A DNA stretch of 64,000 bases from a bacterium (GTDB lineage: Bacteria; Patescibacteriota; Saccharimonadia; Saccharimonadales; UBA4665). The position numbers and the translations under genes are program-made. The notes beneath the pieces were generated by a model. It made no database searches and was not told the DNA's origin. It saw only the letters and a program-made list of their open reading frames with translations. This document shows positions 31,201-39,814 of the stretch, one piece after another. The stretch's first letter is position 1; each line of letters opens with the position of its first letter. Location: NCBI GenBank assembly GCA_021811625.1, contig JAJZNU010000005.1, positions 62,001 through 126,000 on the forward strand. Direction: 5' to 3'.

Positions 31201-31551
31201 TCAGCTGATATCTATTTCATTACGAACAAAGAGGGTAAGAACTTAAACTTAAAATCAATCCTTAGCATATTAAATTCAAAGTTGATGTATGTCTGGCTGT
31301 ATAATCGTGGCAAACGTAAAGGCGAAACACTCGAACTATACGGTACACCGCTTTCTCAAATCCCAATCGTGTTGCCGACTGACGAAGACGAAAATATGCT
31401 GACTGAGCTTGTAGACGATATCATTGCTCGCCGCACCAGTAATCCAAATGCTGACATCTCTGCCCAAGAAGCAGAAATCAACAGGATAGTGTACAAACTT
31501 TACGGCCTTACAGAAGATGAAATAAAAATTATCGAGAACACTTCCAAGTAG
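28249..31551 (+). CDS. Eco57I-like N6-adenine DNA methyltransferase / restriction subunit
   Basis: STGSFYTPREIVDYMVDSSL, ILDPACGSGAFPIGILQ, FDIVIANPPYVGEKGH; ATGA start/stop overlap with upstream helicase; C-terminal target-recognition-like region. Confidence 0.9.
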   Translation: MILDQPYNKDTFEGFLKVFIPDFVKDSRPVRTHENSILTEVTQLGTSKEANVTILEAVCEETDSKKRIAITQAAFKVLRDHSIRNALIAFHDGADQWRLSLLTSTLELKDGKIIKKDSNPRRYSYLLGVGAKTRTPYKYLIEKGSVSDIKSLQSLFSVEVVNKQFYESIATLFTKLVGGERGSTMYPGLLRINGEVNQSVEHQEFAVRLIGRIIFSWFLKEKKSSAGVPIIPNELLSLDAVARNSDYYHNVLEPLFFDLLNKRVEHRHESLREAPFSTVPYLNGGLFSSQPGDFYNQKALTNPETLELTIIPDDWFTELFTLLEQYNFTVDENTSYDVDLSIDPEMLGRIFENLLAEINPETGESARKSTGSFYTPREIVDYMVDSSLLEFLKNKTGADEQKLRALISWGQDDDELHPLTDAEKEKVVGALSNLTILDPACGSGAFPIGILQKVVYVLQQVDENAELWLQNQLKTVSSPEIRRDIEERHRNENYDYLRKLGVIRESIFGVDIQTIATEISKLRCFLTLVIEEDVDDNVRNRGIRPLPNLDFKFVTANSLIGLPASDEARGLNLFEDVSHIDRLKDIRNRYFGADADERARLQVEFKDLQLTMFKSRLASMGATSDLYNILSDWNPFSHDKTEWFDAEWMFGIEGFDIVIANPPYVGEKGHKTMFDLLKQTALGKKFYKGKMDLFYFFFHLGLNKLTDKGILSFISTNYYPTADGALKLRKDFYERTNVIELINFNEYKIFESALGQHNLITLLQKTVTPNEKLKTKQTFVKKRGGPNASELSSFLQRAGEDALFTDVDRNRLFDGDSFYIRFTNGGSAIDSILDKVANNGKKLSDLCLVNQGIVSGADKFSNAHHRKFPTINATKSDGIFVVNKGELGNNEFLKPWYKNSDINRYVSSKDTDEVVVYARKQDADIFPANLLAHLNNFREVIDASSANSPYLHRPRGDIFDCPKIVAPQRSKVNTFAYNDIPWYGSADIYFITNKEGKNLNLKSILSILNSKLMYVWLYNRGKRKGETLELYGTPLSQIPIVLPTDEDENMLTELVDDIIARRTSNPNADISAQEAEINRIVYKLYGLTEDEIKIIENTSK

Positions 31552-31608
31552 TGTCCTGTGGGTTCATATGGACGAGAAGCAGTTTGATATATAGGTAAGT
31601 TTCGTCGT

Positions 31609-33069
31609 TCAAGAGATATCAAAATCAAAATATTCGTACTCCGCTTTGGTGTGTATGTAGTTTAGAGTTAAGGTTAGCGCGTCAACCAAATCGTCATGCT
31701 TCTCAACCCCAAAATGCAGCAGCTGATTAATTATCGATTTGGTAGATCCATCTTTAGGAAAGAACACTCGTCCTTGCTCGAATAACATACTCGCTGTTGA
31801 TAGACGTGAACGTTTGTCACCACGAACACCTAAACCCTCAACGTCCAGACCTTGGCTACTTAGTACTTCGACAGCCGCTTGTTGGTACGATATATTCTCG
31901 ATGAGTATCTGGGGGTGCCAATCATTAACAAACAGTCGACTATAGCTTTTTATAAGCTCACATGTCGTAAGGAATGTAATGCGACGATTAGTGAAGTGGG
32001 GATCAATATAATAACGTCGATCTCTTTTTGACTCGCCATAAGCATGCACGACTACGATAGCAGTGTAATCCGCCGAGGTGCTTTCGGAGATAGCCAAATC
32101 CACACCTATATAAGTGTTTATGTACTCATTGGTTTCATCTTTTTCAGGTAAACCATCCTGATCATAGTAGTTTATCCATTTGGGATCGATAACTTGCCCC
32201 TCATCAGGCACTATATTTAGCAAATATTCTCTCTGCCATGCCCTTTCGTTACCTAATTGCTTTTCTTTCTCCAATAGAGACATGCTATCTGGATATTTAC
32301 CAGGCCAAAGACAGTAACCATTCTCGTCTATAAGCGGGAATCTCTTAAATACGCCCGACATAGATTCTTTTTTGATACTCGCATAAAGACGCATAAGCAA
32401 AGAGTCTTCATGGAGTAAGTTACCAATCGTTATAATTTTTGTATCTTCGTCACCTAGTGGCAAAATATCGCCGGTAAACCATTCGTAAGTCTTATTTCGA
32501 CCGTCCTGAGTTTTGACAGAATTCATATCTTCGACATCGTCGGCAATGATTAAATCTGGCCTGTATGCGCCATGCCTGACGCCACGTATTGCTTGTTCAG
32601 TTGAAGCGGCAACAATTCTAGCGTTGAACTTAGGCAGAATTAGAGCCGTAGCGCCCCACTCATCAGCTTCTTCTTCCATGGGCCCGTAATCTTTGCGCAA
32701 GAGTTCGTTATTTTCAAACTCTCGTTTAATGTTTAATAAGTGATTACGGGCTTGGCTCTGGGTCTGACTTAGAATCACGACAAACCTTTTCTTTTGTATG
32801 CCTAGGATTGCCCACATCGGATATGACTGGGTTATAATTGTCGACTTACCAGAGCCGCGAAAGGCCACTATAACGGCGTGCCTAATGGATTCGTCTTCCG
32901 TGATTGAATACAGCTCACGATGAAAAGCAGCCGTTGGATGTTTCACATACTCACTCATGTAAAGATGAAAGAAATAATAATGGCTCCGCTCGGCCAGATG
33001 CATCCTGACCGAGCGTTGATTTTTTAGCAGTTCAAAGTCTAAGTTTTTATCTTCCATAGCGCTAGCCAT
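31609..33069 (-). CDS. Phage terminase large subunit
   Basis: VIVAFRGSGKSTIITQSYPMW (Walker A), DLIIADDVEDMNSV (Walker B), nuclease-like IGVDLAISESTSADYTAIVVV. Confidence 0.9.
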   Translation of the reverse strand: MASAMEDKNLDFELLKNQRSVRMHLAERSHYYFFHLYMSEYVKHPTAAFHRELYSITEDESIRHAVIVAFRGSGKSTIITQSYPMWAILGIQKKRFVVILSQTQSQARNHLLNIKREFENNELLRKDYGPMEEEADEWGATALILPKFNARIVAASTEQAIRGVRHGAYRPDLIIADDVEDMNSVKTQDGRNKTYEWFTGDILPLGDEDTKIITIGNLLHEDSLLMRLYASIKKESMSGVFKRFPLIDENGYCLWPGKYPDSMSLLEKEKQLGNERAWQREYLLNIVPDEGQVIDPKWINYYDQDGLPEKDETNEYINTYIGVDLAISESTSADYTAIVVVHAYGESKRDRRYYIDPHFTNRRITFLTTCELIKSYSRLFVNDWHPQILIENISYQQAAVEVLSSQGLDVEGLGVRGDKRSRLSTASMLFEQGRVFFPKDGSTKSIINQLLHFGVEKHDDLVDALTLTLNYIHTKAEYEYFDFDIS

Positions 33070-33469
33070 CTCCCGGTGATTGAAGTAGTCCAGCCAACCT
33101 TAAAGCATTAGCAACTTGCTGTGCTTGGTCGTCAGTTAATATTTGGCTTTCTTGCTTGATCCGAGCGTTTAACTCAATTCTAGTGGTGTAGGCACCATGA
33201 TGGTGCTTAAGCCAGAAAATAATCGCCGTCATATTACGCTCTTTGATGGCCGATATTAATTGCATTTCTGCCATATCGTTAATGAAGCCAGCGCTGAGAT
33301 GGATGGCTTCGTCACAATTTTCAGCAAATAGTGTATCGGATTTACGCCACCGATAGTACGTTGCACGACCTACCCCAGCTTTTTTACAAGCAATCTCAGC
33401 AATCGGATACTTTTTAAGCTGCTCTAGTATCCGTTTCTTGCCACGGTCTTGTTTGGCTACAACGCTCAT
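33062..33469 (-). CDS. Terminase small subunit-like helix-turn-helix protein
   Basis: EIACKKAGVGRATYYRWRKSDTLFAENCDEA; overlaps TerL start. Confidence 0.75.
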   Translation of the reverse strand: MSVVAKQDRGKKRILEQLKKYPIAEIACKKAGVGRATYYRWRKSDTLFAENCDEAIHLSAGFINDMAEMQLISAIKERNMTAIIFWLKHHHGAYTTRIELNARIKQESQILTDDQAQQVANALRLAGLLQSPGDG

Positions 33470-34794
33470 GACAACTTTTCCCGCTTAAGCCCAGTAAGTT
33501 TTTCCCAGCGGTTCATTATCACCTCTGCGTAAATAGGTGACTTTTCCATTAGGTAGCAACGTCGCTTTAGCTTTGTAGCTGCTATAAGCGTAGATCCACT
33601 ACCCCCGAAGGGTTCTACTACCAGATCATTCCGCTTAGTCAGCACTTTTATATAGGGAATCAATATCTCTACAGGTTTAACGCCGAAGATAATGGCTTGA
33701 CCCGAACTTTTTTCATCTGCTGCATTTGCCTCTATAAAATCGGTGGGTTGGTATCTTTTGCCATGTTTATAGCCTTCCCAGTGTGGTTTACCGGCTATAG
33801 CATAGAGAGCAGTTTCGTATTCTTCTTGAAGACCTTCCTGCTCAGGCTCGTTATTGAATTCAACGTTTCCACCCGCGCCAACGACTGCAATGTCATGCTT
33901 AGAGAAGAATTTGTATCGAGCAGCAAAGCCCTGATTGCGGTTCGGTACATGCCAGCAGATCATATTTTGAACCTTCCAATGCTGCTCCATGCACTCCCAT
34001 ACCTCTCTAATGTTGCGCCAGTTTTCGTAGACTATGATAGAGAAGTCCGGCTTAGCAGCCTTGGCGACGTTATCCATCCATAGTTTTGTGAAATCTTCCG
34101 GCAGTTCGTCAGTCTCAAGGTACTTACGGTTACGTTTAGTTCCGAAGCCTTCTGTTGGCTTGCCGTGCCGTATGCCACCTTTTAGGTATGACAATCTGTA
34201 GGGTGGGTCTGTCATTACCATATCTATCTTTTCGTCACCCATTAGCTTGCCCATGTCGGCTTCTACCGTTGAGTCACCGCACATAAGACGACTATCGCCC
34301 AGTTGGTAGATATCGCCCTTCTGAACTTCAATCGTGTTGATTTTGAGCTTAGCTAGCTCCTTATCGAGATCAAATACTTCTGGGTGATCGGTATCTATAT
34401 CGAAGATTGTGTCCAGTTCTTCGCTAGAGAAGCCCACATCGGTCAATATGTTTTCGTCATACTCCGCCAATATACCCCAGTCCCAATCACCAACGTTTTT
34501 ATTTAGCCTAAGATTCAGCTCCTTTTCTCTTTCAATATCGGGAATATGAATATAGACAATAGGCACTTCCGCCATACCCATATCCTTAGCCACCTTCAAT
34601 CTAAAATGGCCACCTATGACAACGTTACGCCGTTCTGGAGAGCCGTTGACGACCAAAGGGTCGACGACCCCGAACCGCTCCAGGCTCTTAGTTAACTGTT
34701 CGATCGCTGTTTTATCCCAGCGCCGGGGATTATACGGAGCAGCGTTCAGCTCCGATATCTTTATGTTTTGTATAGTTAGTTCTTGCTTAGCCAT
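33466..34794 (-). CDS. ParB-like domain fused to DNA methyltransferase (phage type)
   Basis: ParB-like N-terminus (ELNAAPYNPRRWDKTAIEQLTKSLERFGVVDPLVVN...VIGGHFRLKVAKDMG) and methylase motifs VMTDPPYRLSY, VVEPFGGSGSTLIAATKLKRRCYLMEKSPIYAEVIMNRWE. Confidence 0.93.
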   Translation of the reverse strand: MAKQELTIQNIKISELNAAPYNPRRWDKTAIEQLTKSLERFGVVDPLVVNGSPERRNVVIGGHFRLKVAKDMGMAEVPIVYIHIPDIEREKELNLRLNKNVGDWDWGILAEYDENILTDVGFSSEELDTIFDIDTDHPEVFDLDKELAKLKINTIEVQKGDIYQLGDSRLMCGDSTVEADMGKLMGDEKIDMVMTDPPYRLSYLKGGIRHGKPTEGFGTKRNRKYLETDELPEDFTKLWMDNVAKAAKPDFSIIVYENWRNIREVWECMEQHWKVQNMICWHVPNRNQGFAARYKFFSKHDIAVVGAGGNVEFNNEPEQEGLQEEYETALYAIAGKPHWEGYKHGKRYQPTDFIEANAADEKSSGQAIIFGVKPVEILIPYIKVLTKRNDLVVEPFGGSGSTLIAATKLKRRCYLMEKSPIYAEVIMNRWEKLTGLKREKLS

Positions 34795-34820
34795 GGTGTT
34801 ACTCCTTTCCTTGGCATTAA

Positions 34821-34914
34821 GCTAATAAAAAATGCCCACCCCACAGCCATATCGGGAAGTCTGATCCATGCCATAAAGACACGGGCTTCCCCATATTGCA
34901 GTAGAGTGGGCATT
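34821..34914 (-). ncRNA. Long imperfect hairpin RNA with U-tract in the leader of the ParB-methylase gene
   Basis: Minus strand AATGCCCAC...GCAATATGGGGAAG...CTTCCCGATATGGC...GTGGGCATTTTTTATTA. Confidence 0.5.
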
Positions 34915-34917
34915 GCC

Positions 34918-34932
34918 GAGGCCATCGGCCTC
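34918..34932. repeat. GAGGCC-ATC-GGCCTC hairpin
   Basis: Perfect 6-bp inverted repeat next to the long hairpin. Confidence 0.6.
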
Positions 34933-35017
34933 TGTGATTAGCAATTCTCGCAAGATTGCTTATCTTGTATAGGTATTAACCTGTATGCGCAATTCCGCAC
35001 TTTTGTACGTAATTATT

Positions 35018-35368
35018 TTAACTTAAGGTGCTAGACGCTTGTCTTTCGACAGCTCTTAATTTCTCGAGCCCATCTGGGGCGATATATACATTAATGCCGG
35101 TTTTCGGAATATGCACGCGGAGACGTTTGCCCTGGCTTGCAGCATATTGCTGAGCCTTCTTTATCTCATCTTCTAGTAACAAACTGATGTCGAGCGTGTG
35201 CGATTCCTCGTGGACATCCTGCTTACGGATGCGCCGAAACGTTCTCTGTGGTTTACCCGTCAGAAACGACCTCTTGATTACTCTGTCAGCTGGCTTAGGA
35301 TTAGTTGGCAGCTGAGCATGTAGCCGGATGTCGGTAATGACATAGTCAAGATATCCGTCGGCTTTCAT
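35018..35368 (-). CDS. Hypothetical protein (phage packaging-module neighbour)
   Basis: 116 aa, co-directional, 2 nt from HNH gene. Confidence 0.6.
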   Translation of the reverse strand: MKADGYLDYVITDIRLHAQLPTNPKPADRVIKRSFLTGKPQRTFRRIRKQDVHEESHTLDISLLLEDEIKKAQQYAASQGKRLRVHIPKTGINVYIAPDGLEKLRAVERQASSTLS

Positions 35369-35370
35369 GT

Positions 35371-35703
35371 TTAACTCCGTCCCGGTACTACGCAGTAGTT
35401 CTGGCTGAGGCTGTCACCCTTATAACGGTTATTTGACCACTGAAGAGCCTGTAAGTTTCCTAAGGTGTCATTACCGCCGTTGGCTACTGGGTTAATATGG
35501 TCGATTTCCCAGCCAGTTGACTGAGTAGTTAAACCATAGTGGCTCCAATAGATCGGTGCTCCGCATGCATCCATCCTCCAAAGATTTGGTGCATATCCGG
35601 CAATTGTTCTCGCCTTCATCCAGACTGCCTGAATCGTCTGTGGAGTGAAGTTACGACCGGTACTGTCGCTGCTTCTAGTTCTGGTGTAGGTAGGTTGGTT
35701 CAT
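35371..35703 (-). CDS. HNH endonuclease
   Basis: GWEIDHINPVANGGNDTLGNLQALQWSNNRYKGD. Confidence 0.88.
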   Translation of the reverse strand: MNQPTYTRTRSSDSTGRNFTPQTIQAVWMKARTIAGYAPNLWRMDACGAPIYWSHYGLTTQSTGWEIDHINPVANGGNDTLGNLQALQWSNNRYKGDSLSQNYCVVPGRS

Positions 35704-35844
35704 CTTATACCCCTGTTATTTTGTAATTTTATTTCGGTCGACCCTCACTTTTTATAGTGCCGATACTTGAATTTTAGCACCATATGTAGCGTTTTGAAAA
35801 TAAATTAACATAGTATTATTTACAGCGTGCTTAAAACTTAACTG

Positions 35845-35853
35845 TGCTATACT
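35845..35853 (+). promoter_or_regulatory. Extended -10 (TGCTATACT) 6 nt before the repressor ATG
   Basis: TGTGCTATACTAGGCATATG; implies leaderless or near-leaderless mRNA. Confidence 0.5.
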
Positions 35854-35859
35854 AGGCAT

Positions 35860-36486
35860 ATGCATAAAATTCAACGTGAGATTTTAAATTTAGCCCAGCA
35901 CCAGAACATATCAACCCTAAGCCTAAGCGAGATCGCCGCCAAAGTAGGAGCAAAAAGTCCCCAGATAGTGAAGTACCATGAACGACAGTTGGAGAAGCTT
36001 GGCTTTAACCTGTTCAACCAAGCTACAGCCAACGCCAATCCTGATCAGTTCGAGCTTATATCCATACCTATAGTAGGATCAGCAAATTGTGGTCCGGCTG
36101 ATATTTTTGCTGATGAGCGCGTTGAGGGTCACCTTAGAATTTCTTCACGTCTACTACAGACGAGCAGGCACAATGATCTCTATGCCCTTAGGGCTCAGGG
36201 TACATCAATGAACCGTGCTAGCGTACATGGGAATCCAATTAATGACGGAGACTTCGTAATTATTGATAGCACATCGACCCAACCCGAGCCAGGCGACTAC
36301 GTAGTGGCTGTAGTCGGGGGCTTGGCGAATATAAAACGCTACTATTCTGATCCCCTAAATGATCAAGTGGCTTTTATATCTGAGTCAACTGATGACTTCA
36401 GTCCCATTTTCCTTCATGAAGCCGATCAGTACGATGCCGTTGTGGCCGGTAAAGTAATTCAGGTGGTGTCAAAGCCAGCGGCTTAA
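35860..36486 (+). CDS. LexA/CI-like S24 family repressor
   Basis: N-terminal HTH (LSLSEIAAKVGAKSPQIVKYHERQLEKLG); S24 core IPIVGSANCGPADIFADERVEGHLRIS...LYALRAQGTSMNRA...GDFVIIDS...GDYVVAVVGGLANIKRYY. Confidence 0.9.
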   Translation: MHKIQREILNLAQHQNISTLSLSEIAAKVGAKSPQIVKYHERQLEKLGFNLFNQATANANPDQFELISIPIVGSANCGPADIFADERVEGHLRISSRLLQTSRHNDLYALRAQGTSMNRASVHGNPINDGDFVIIDSTSTQPEPGDYVVAVVGGLANIKRYYSDPLNDQVAFISESTDDFSPIFLHEADQYDAVVAGKVIQVVSKPAA

Positions 36487-36506
36487 TAATAAATTTTGGA
36501 GGGGAA

Positions 36507-37439
36507 ATGCAGCCAACTCAAACAGTTCAGATCAGTCAGATGCAAAACAGTATTATTGCTGATGCTTACAAAAAATTTAGCACTAATGGTTGGCCTGTAT
36601 CTGTAAATGACGATGAATTAATCAAAATCGCTGCCGAGACATCAACTGCACCTGATGAAATTGACAGTCAGGTTAGACAGCTCATTGATAGTGGATTACT
36701 CAACTGGGGCGACACGTATCGTTATCACGCTACCTGGCGAACCATTGATGCCTACGAAAGAAACTTCCTAGATGATAGTGTGTTTACCAACAATAGAGTA
36801 AGACGACTATTACTTCAGGAAATATTTAAAGCTCGTACAAGCGAGTCTGGCTACCTTGATAGTGATGACGTCTATAGTAACGAAGAGTTTAAGTCGTTTA
36901 CTCAAAATCTTATTTACTCTAATGCAGAATTTCTTAAAAATTTTGGCTTTATTGAGGCCGGGTTTCAAAGTGGCATGGGGTTTAGGGCCCGCATTAAAGC
37001 TAAAGGTCAAAACGTATTGGCTAATCCTGTAACTCTTGCGGAGACTTTCCCCATATCAGTTGATGATAGAGTAACGCTCCAGACAGTTAGTAAAGTTGTG
37101 GTCGGTTGGACACCCAGACAAAACCGCAGGAGTGAGGAAGCTTATAAGGCTGAGTTGGCGGAGTACCTGCGGAGCCATGGATACCCCAGAACACGCGAAG
37201 AAGAGGGTGTGTCGAACCCCGATATACTGGTTGATGAAAAAGTACCAGTGGAAATTAAGCTTAACCCAGACAGATCGGAGTTGAACAGGCTTAGCGGACA
37301 ATTACTCGACATGAAAAGCGAGTTTGGCGGTGTCATTGCCTGTATTATCCAAACCAAAGGGTCGCTGGATCTGGTTGAACGCTTTCAGGTAAGGTTCCGT
37401 GATGATCAACAAGTAGTAATTATAGTTAAATCAGCATAA
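36507..37439 (+). CDS. Protein with C-terminal PD-(D/E)XK nuclease-like motif
   Basis: EAYKAELAEYLRSHGYPRTREEEGVSNPDILVDEKVPVEIKLNPDRSE: PD...EIK arrangement. Confidence 0.6.
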   Translation: MQPTQTVQISQMQNSIIADAYKKFSTNGWPVSVNDDELIKIAAETSTAPDEIDSQVRQLIDSGLLNWGDTYRYHATWRTIDAYERNFLDDSVFTNNRVRRLLLQEIFKARTSESGYLDSDDVYSNEEFKSFTQNLIYSNAEFLKNFGFIEAGFQSGMGFRARIKAKGQNVLANPVTLAETFPISVDDRVTLQTVSKVVVGWTPRQNRRSEEAYKAELAEYLRSHGYPRTREEEGVSNPDILVDEKVPVEIKLNPDRSELNRLSGQLLDMKSEFGGVIACIIQTKGSLDLVERFQVRFRDDQQVVIIVKSA

Positions 37440-37459
37440 GGCTGATCAGGAGGAATGCT

Positions 37460-38152
37460 ATGCAAAGCTGGTGGCAATTAGGAGAAGGTTTTGGTCAGGC
37501 CGGTTCGTCGCTGGCTTTATACCAAATTGAATGTGCCTTTTGTGGTGAACGTGATAATTGGGCAATTGAACACCGCGCCGAGAAACGAAAACCAAACTCT
37601 CGTAAAGTTTTGTACTTCGATACATACAAATGTGGAAATTGTGCAGGCTATGTAATGGTATTTTGGTCGGCCAGCGAAAGCTCAGGAGGCCCAATGGGAG
37701 GAGGTTTACACGCCTACCGCGTACTGCCTTGGCCTCTTGATATTGACGACGGCGAGGAATACTGGCCTGCTACTGTAAAACGTTTCTGGAAGCAAGCTCA
37801 CACAGCTTTAAGTAGAGAGGATTTCGATGCAGCTACTGTCATGTCGCGGTCAGCACTACAGGCTGTAACACGAAGCCAGAGCGCCGAAGGTAACGATCTT
37901 TATGGAGAAATTGAAGATCTGGAGTCCAAAGGCATAATCCCAAAGATAATAAAAGATTGGGCTCACGAGGTACGCCTGTTAGCGCGTCCTTCAGCCCATC
38001 CTGAAACTGATGAAGCTGATGTTGACCCAAATGATGCACGGGATATCGTTCAATTCCTTGATTACCTCTTGGAGTATGTCTACGGGCTACCCCATAGGAT
38101 AGAGGAGTATAGATCAAGACGCGCGCCTGAGCAATCGAGTGACGAGGAGTAA
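37460..38152 (+). CDS. DUF4145-like protein with zinc-ribbon N-terminus
   Basis: CAFCGERDNW...YKCGNCAGYVMVFW...ATVMSRSALQAVTRSQSAEGNDLYGEIEDLESKGIIPKIIKDWAHEVRLLARPSAHPE. Confidence 0.7.
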   Translation: MQSWWQLGEGFGQAGSSLALYQIECAFCGERDNWAIEHRAEKRKPNSRKVLYFDTYKCGNCAGYVMVFWSASESSGGPMGGGLHAYRVLPWPLDIDDGEEYWPATVKRFWKQAHTALSREDFDAATVMSRSALQAVTRSQSAEGNDLYGEIEDLESKGIIPKIIKDWAHEVRLLARPSAHPETDEADVDPNDARDIVQFLDYLLEYVYGLPHRIEEYRSRRAPEQSSDEE

Positions 38153-38286
38153 CCAACTGCTAAACTAGATTAGGTGAGTTACACCTATATACAAGATCCC
38201 CAACACTACGAAGACCGTTATGACGAGTCTACTGTTGAAAAATATGCCGTAGAGGTGAAAGCCTAGTCAATCAAACCTTCGTTAAG

Positions 38287-39630
38287 ATGGAGAAGAAACT
38301 ACCGGCCAACGAGTTAAAGCAACATAAATCAGGTTGGTATCTCCAGTACAGCATTTTCTACTTCTCTATGGTTGAGATGCCTGCTGCAATGCGTGTCGCG
38401 GAGCGTGACGAAACGATCGCCAAATGGATGAAGCAGGATCAAGAAAAAGATCAACGGCTGGCTGAAGCTCATATTGCTGGCGGAACCTATTGCCGGAGTT
38501 GTGGTAAAGACATGCGGGTTATCGATAAACACTACATGCGTCGATACGGACGCAGCGAGGACGATATTCTACTGATGTTTGAATGCACTGCCTGTAATAA
38601 ACGCAAGGCCTTCTGGCAAGATGGTAACGAATGGGAGGGTGCACAAATAAAGTGCGATAAGTGTGGTGGAATTATGAAGTCCGTACATAAAACCAAGGGC
38701 AAAGTTGTTACTACTACCATGACCTGTACGAAGTGTGGCCACATTGAGACTGATGTCATGGACTTTTCTAAAGATCTAGTTAAAGAGGAAGAACCTGTTG
38801 ATCCATTTTACGCATTGGATCGTAAGCGTTTCATTTTTGACAGTGACATGCTATTTAAGTTCCAGCAGAAAGCTCAACACTTGGAACGTATGCAAAAACT
38901 GGAAGCCGGGGCTTTAGAGCGAAGTGAACATGCCGATGTTTACGATGCTATCAAGGACATTAAGAAGTTAAAGATCGCTCAACTCAGTGAGCTACTGACC
39001 CCTATTCTAGCTAAGAAGAAATATAGCGAATTCAAGCTAGGTGAACCGCAGCTCGGCCGCGAGGTAACACTAGATTTCAGCTGTCTTGATGCTGAAGCCG
39101 ACCGTGAAGAATATAAAAGCGAGAAAAGCTTGAAAAAGCTAATAGAAAAGACTCTAGTTGATACGAACTGGCGGCTAATGAGTGATGGCGTAAGTTATAG
39201 GCTTGGTTATTTAAGTGGTCGGCTGAAAGCCTATGAAAGTGAGGAGGATCTCAAAAAGTTAGTTGAGCAACGCATCAAAAACGGCACATTAATACCACCA
39301 AGGCCAGAACCAGTACAGCCTACCGTACAACCAGAGCATAAGTATGAAGGTATGAGGATGCGAGAGGCTGCCCTTGTTTACATGGATAAGATGATGCTTG
39401 GCTCTAAGCCAGCTGAAATAACCCTTAAGGGCGGTAGGAAGAAGCGAACAGGTGTATCTTACATCAGTGCCGAGATGAATCCGTTGCTTCGAGTTTTCAT
39501 ACCAATGCGAGACAATGGTGATTCAGTGCCTGAATTTATAAGGAACTACGACTTTAAGATGGGCCCTGGCGATGATGAAATTCCCAAAGTCGGTAAGGAC
39601 AGTTTAGGACGAGAGATAAGGTTACTTTAA
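38287..39630 (+). CDS. Hypothetical protein with multiple zinc ribbons
   Basis: YCRSCGKDM...FECTACNKRKAF...IKCDKCGGIM...MTCTKCGHIE. Confidence 0.65.
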   Translation: MEKKLPANELKQHKSGWYLQYSIFYFSMVEMPAAMRVAERDETIAKWMKQDQEKDQRLAEAHIAGGTYCRSCGKDMRVIDKHYMRRYGRSEDDILLMFECTACNKRKAFWQDGNEWEGAQIKCDKCGGIMKSVHKTKGKVVTTTMTCTKCGHIETDVMDFSKDLVKEEEPVDPFYALDRKRFIFDSDMLFKFQQKAQHLERMQKLEAGALERSEHADVYDAIKDIKKLKIAQLSELLTPILAKKKYSEFKLGEPQLGREVTLDFSCLDAEADREEYKSEKSLKKLIEKTLVDTNWRLMSDGVSYRLGYLSGRLKAYESEEDLKKLVEQRIKNGTLIPPRPEPVQPTVQPEHKYEGMRMREAALVYMDKMMLGSKPAEITLKGGRKKRTGVSYISAEMNPLLRVFIPMRDNGDSVPEFIRNYDFKMGPGDDEIPKVGKDSLGREIRLL

Positions 39631-39749
39631 ATCAGAGCAAGTGCGGCTTTTGTTCGGTCTATAGCTATCTATAGTATTATTCCTGTCTTTAATCAAGATC
39701 GCTTTTGCTTTTTAAAGGGATAGTCTCAATTGTCTCATTTACATCTGTT

Positions 39750-39810
39750 ACAGGGTACTAGACCCACATGCTCAGCCAGCATGAATTCGGACGTAAGTCA
39801 AAGAAGTATC
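39750..39810 (+). repeat. Cassette-boundary repeat A
   Basis: TACAGGGTACTAGACCCACATGCTCAGCCAGCATGAATTCGGACGTAAGTCAAAGAAGTATC; shares AGTCAAAGAAGTATC (15/15) with repeat E and a ~50-bp alignable stretch with repeat F; CATGCT/AGCATG dyad. Confidence 0.7.
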
Positions 39811-39814
39811 TTAG

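Noticed and set aside
24962-31551. Canonical BREX or DISARM locus
   Set aside because: No brxA/B/C/L, pglZ, drmA or drmB-like ORFs adjacent; only two genes.
31609-36486. Complete prophage
   Set aside because: Terminase, HNH and repressor are present but no portal, capsid, protease or tail genes could be recognised.
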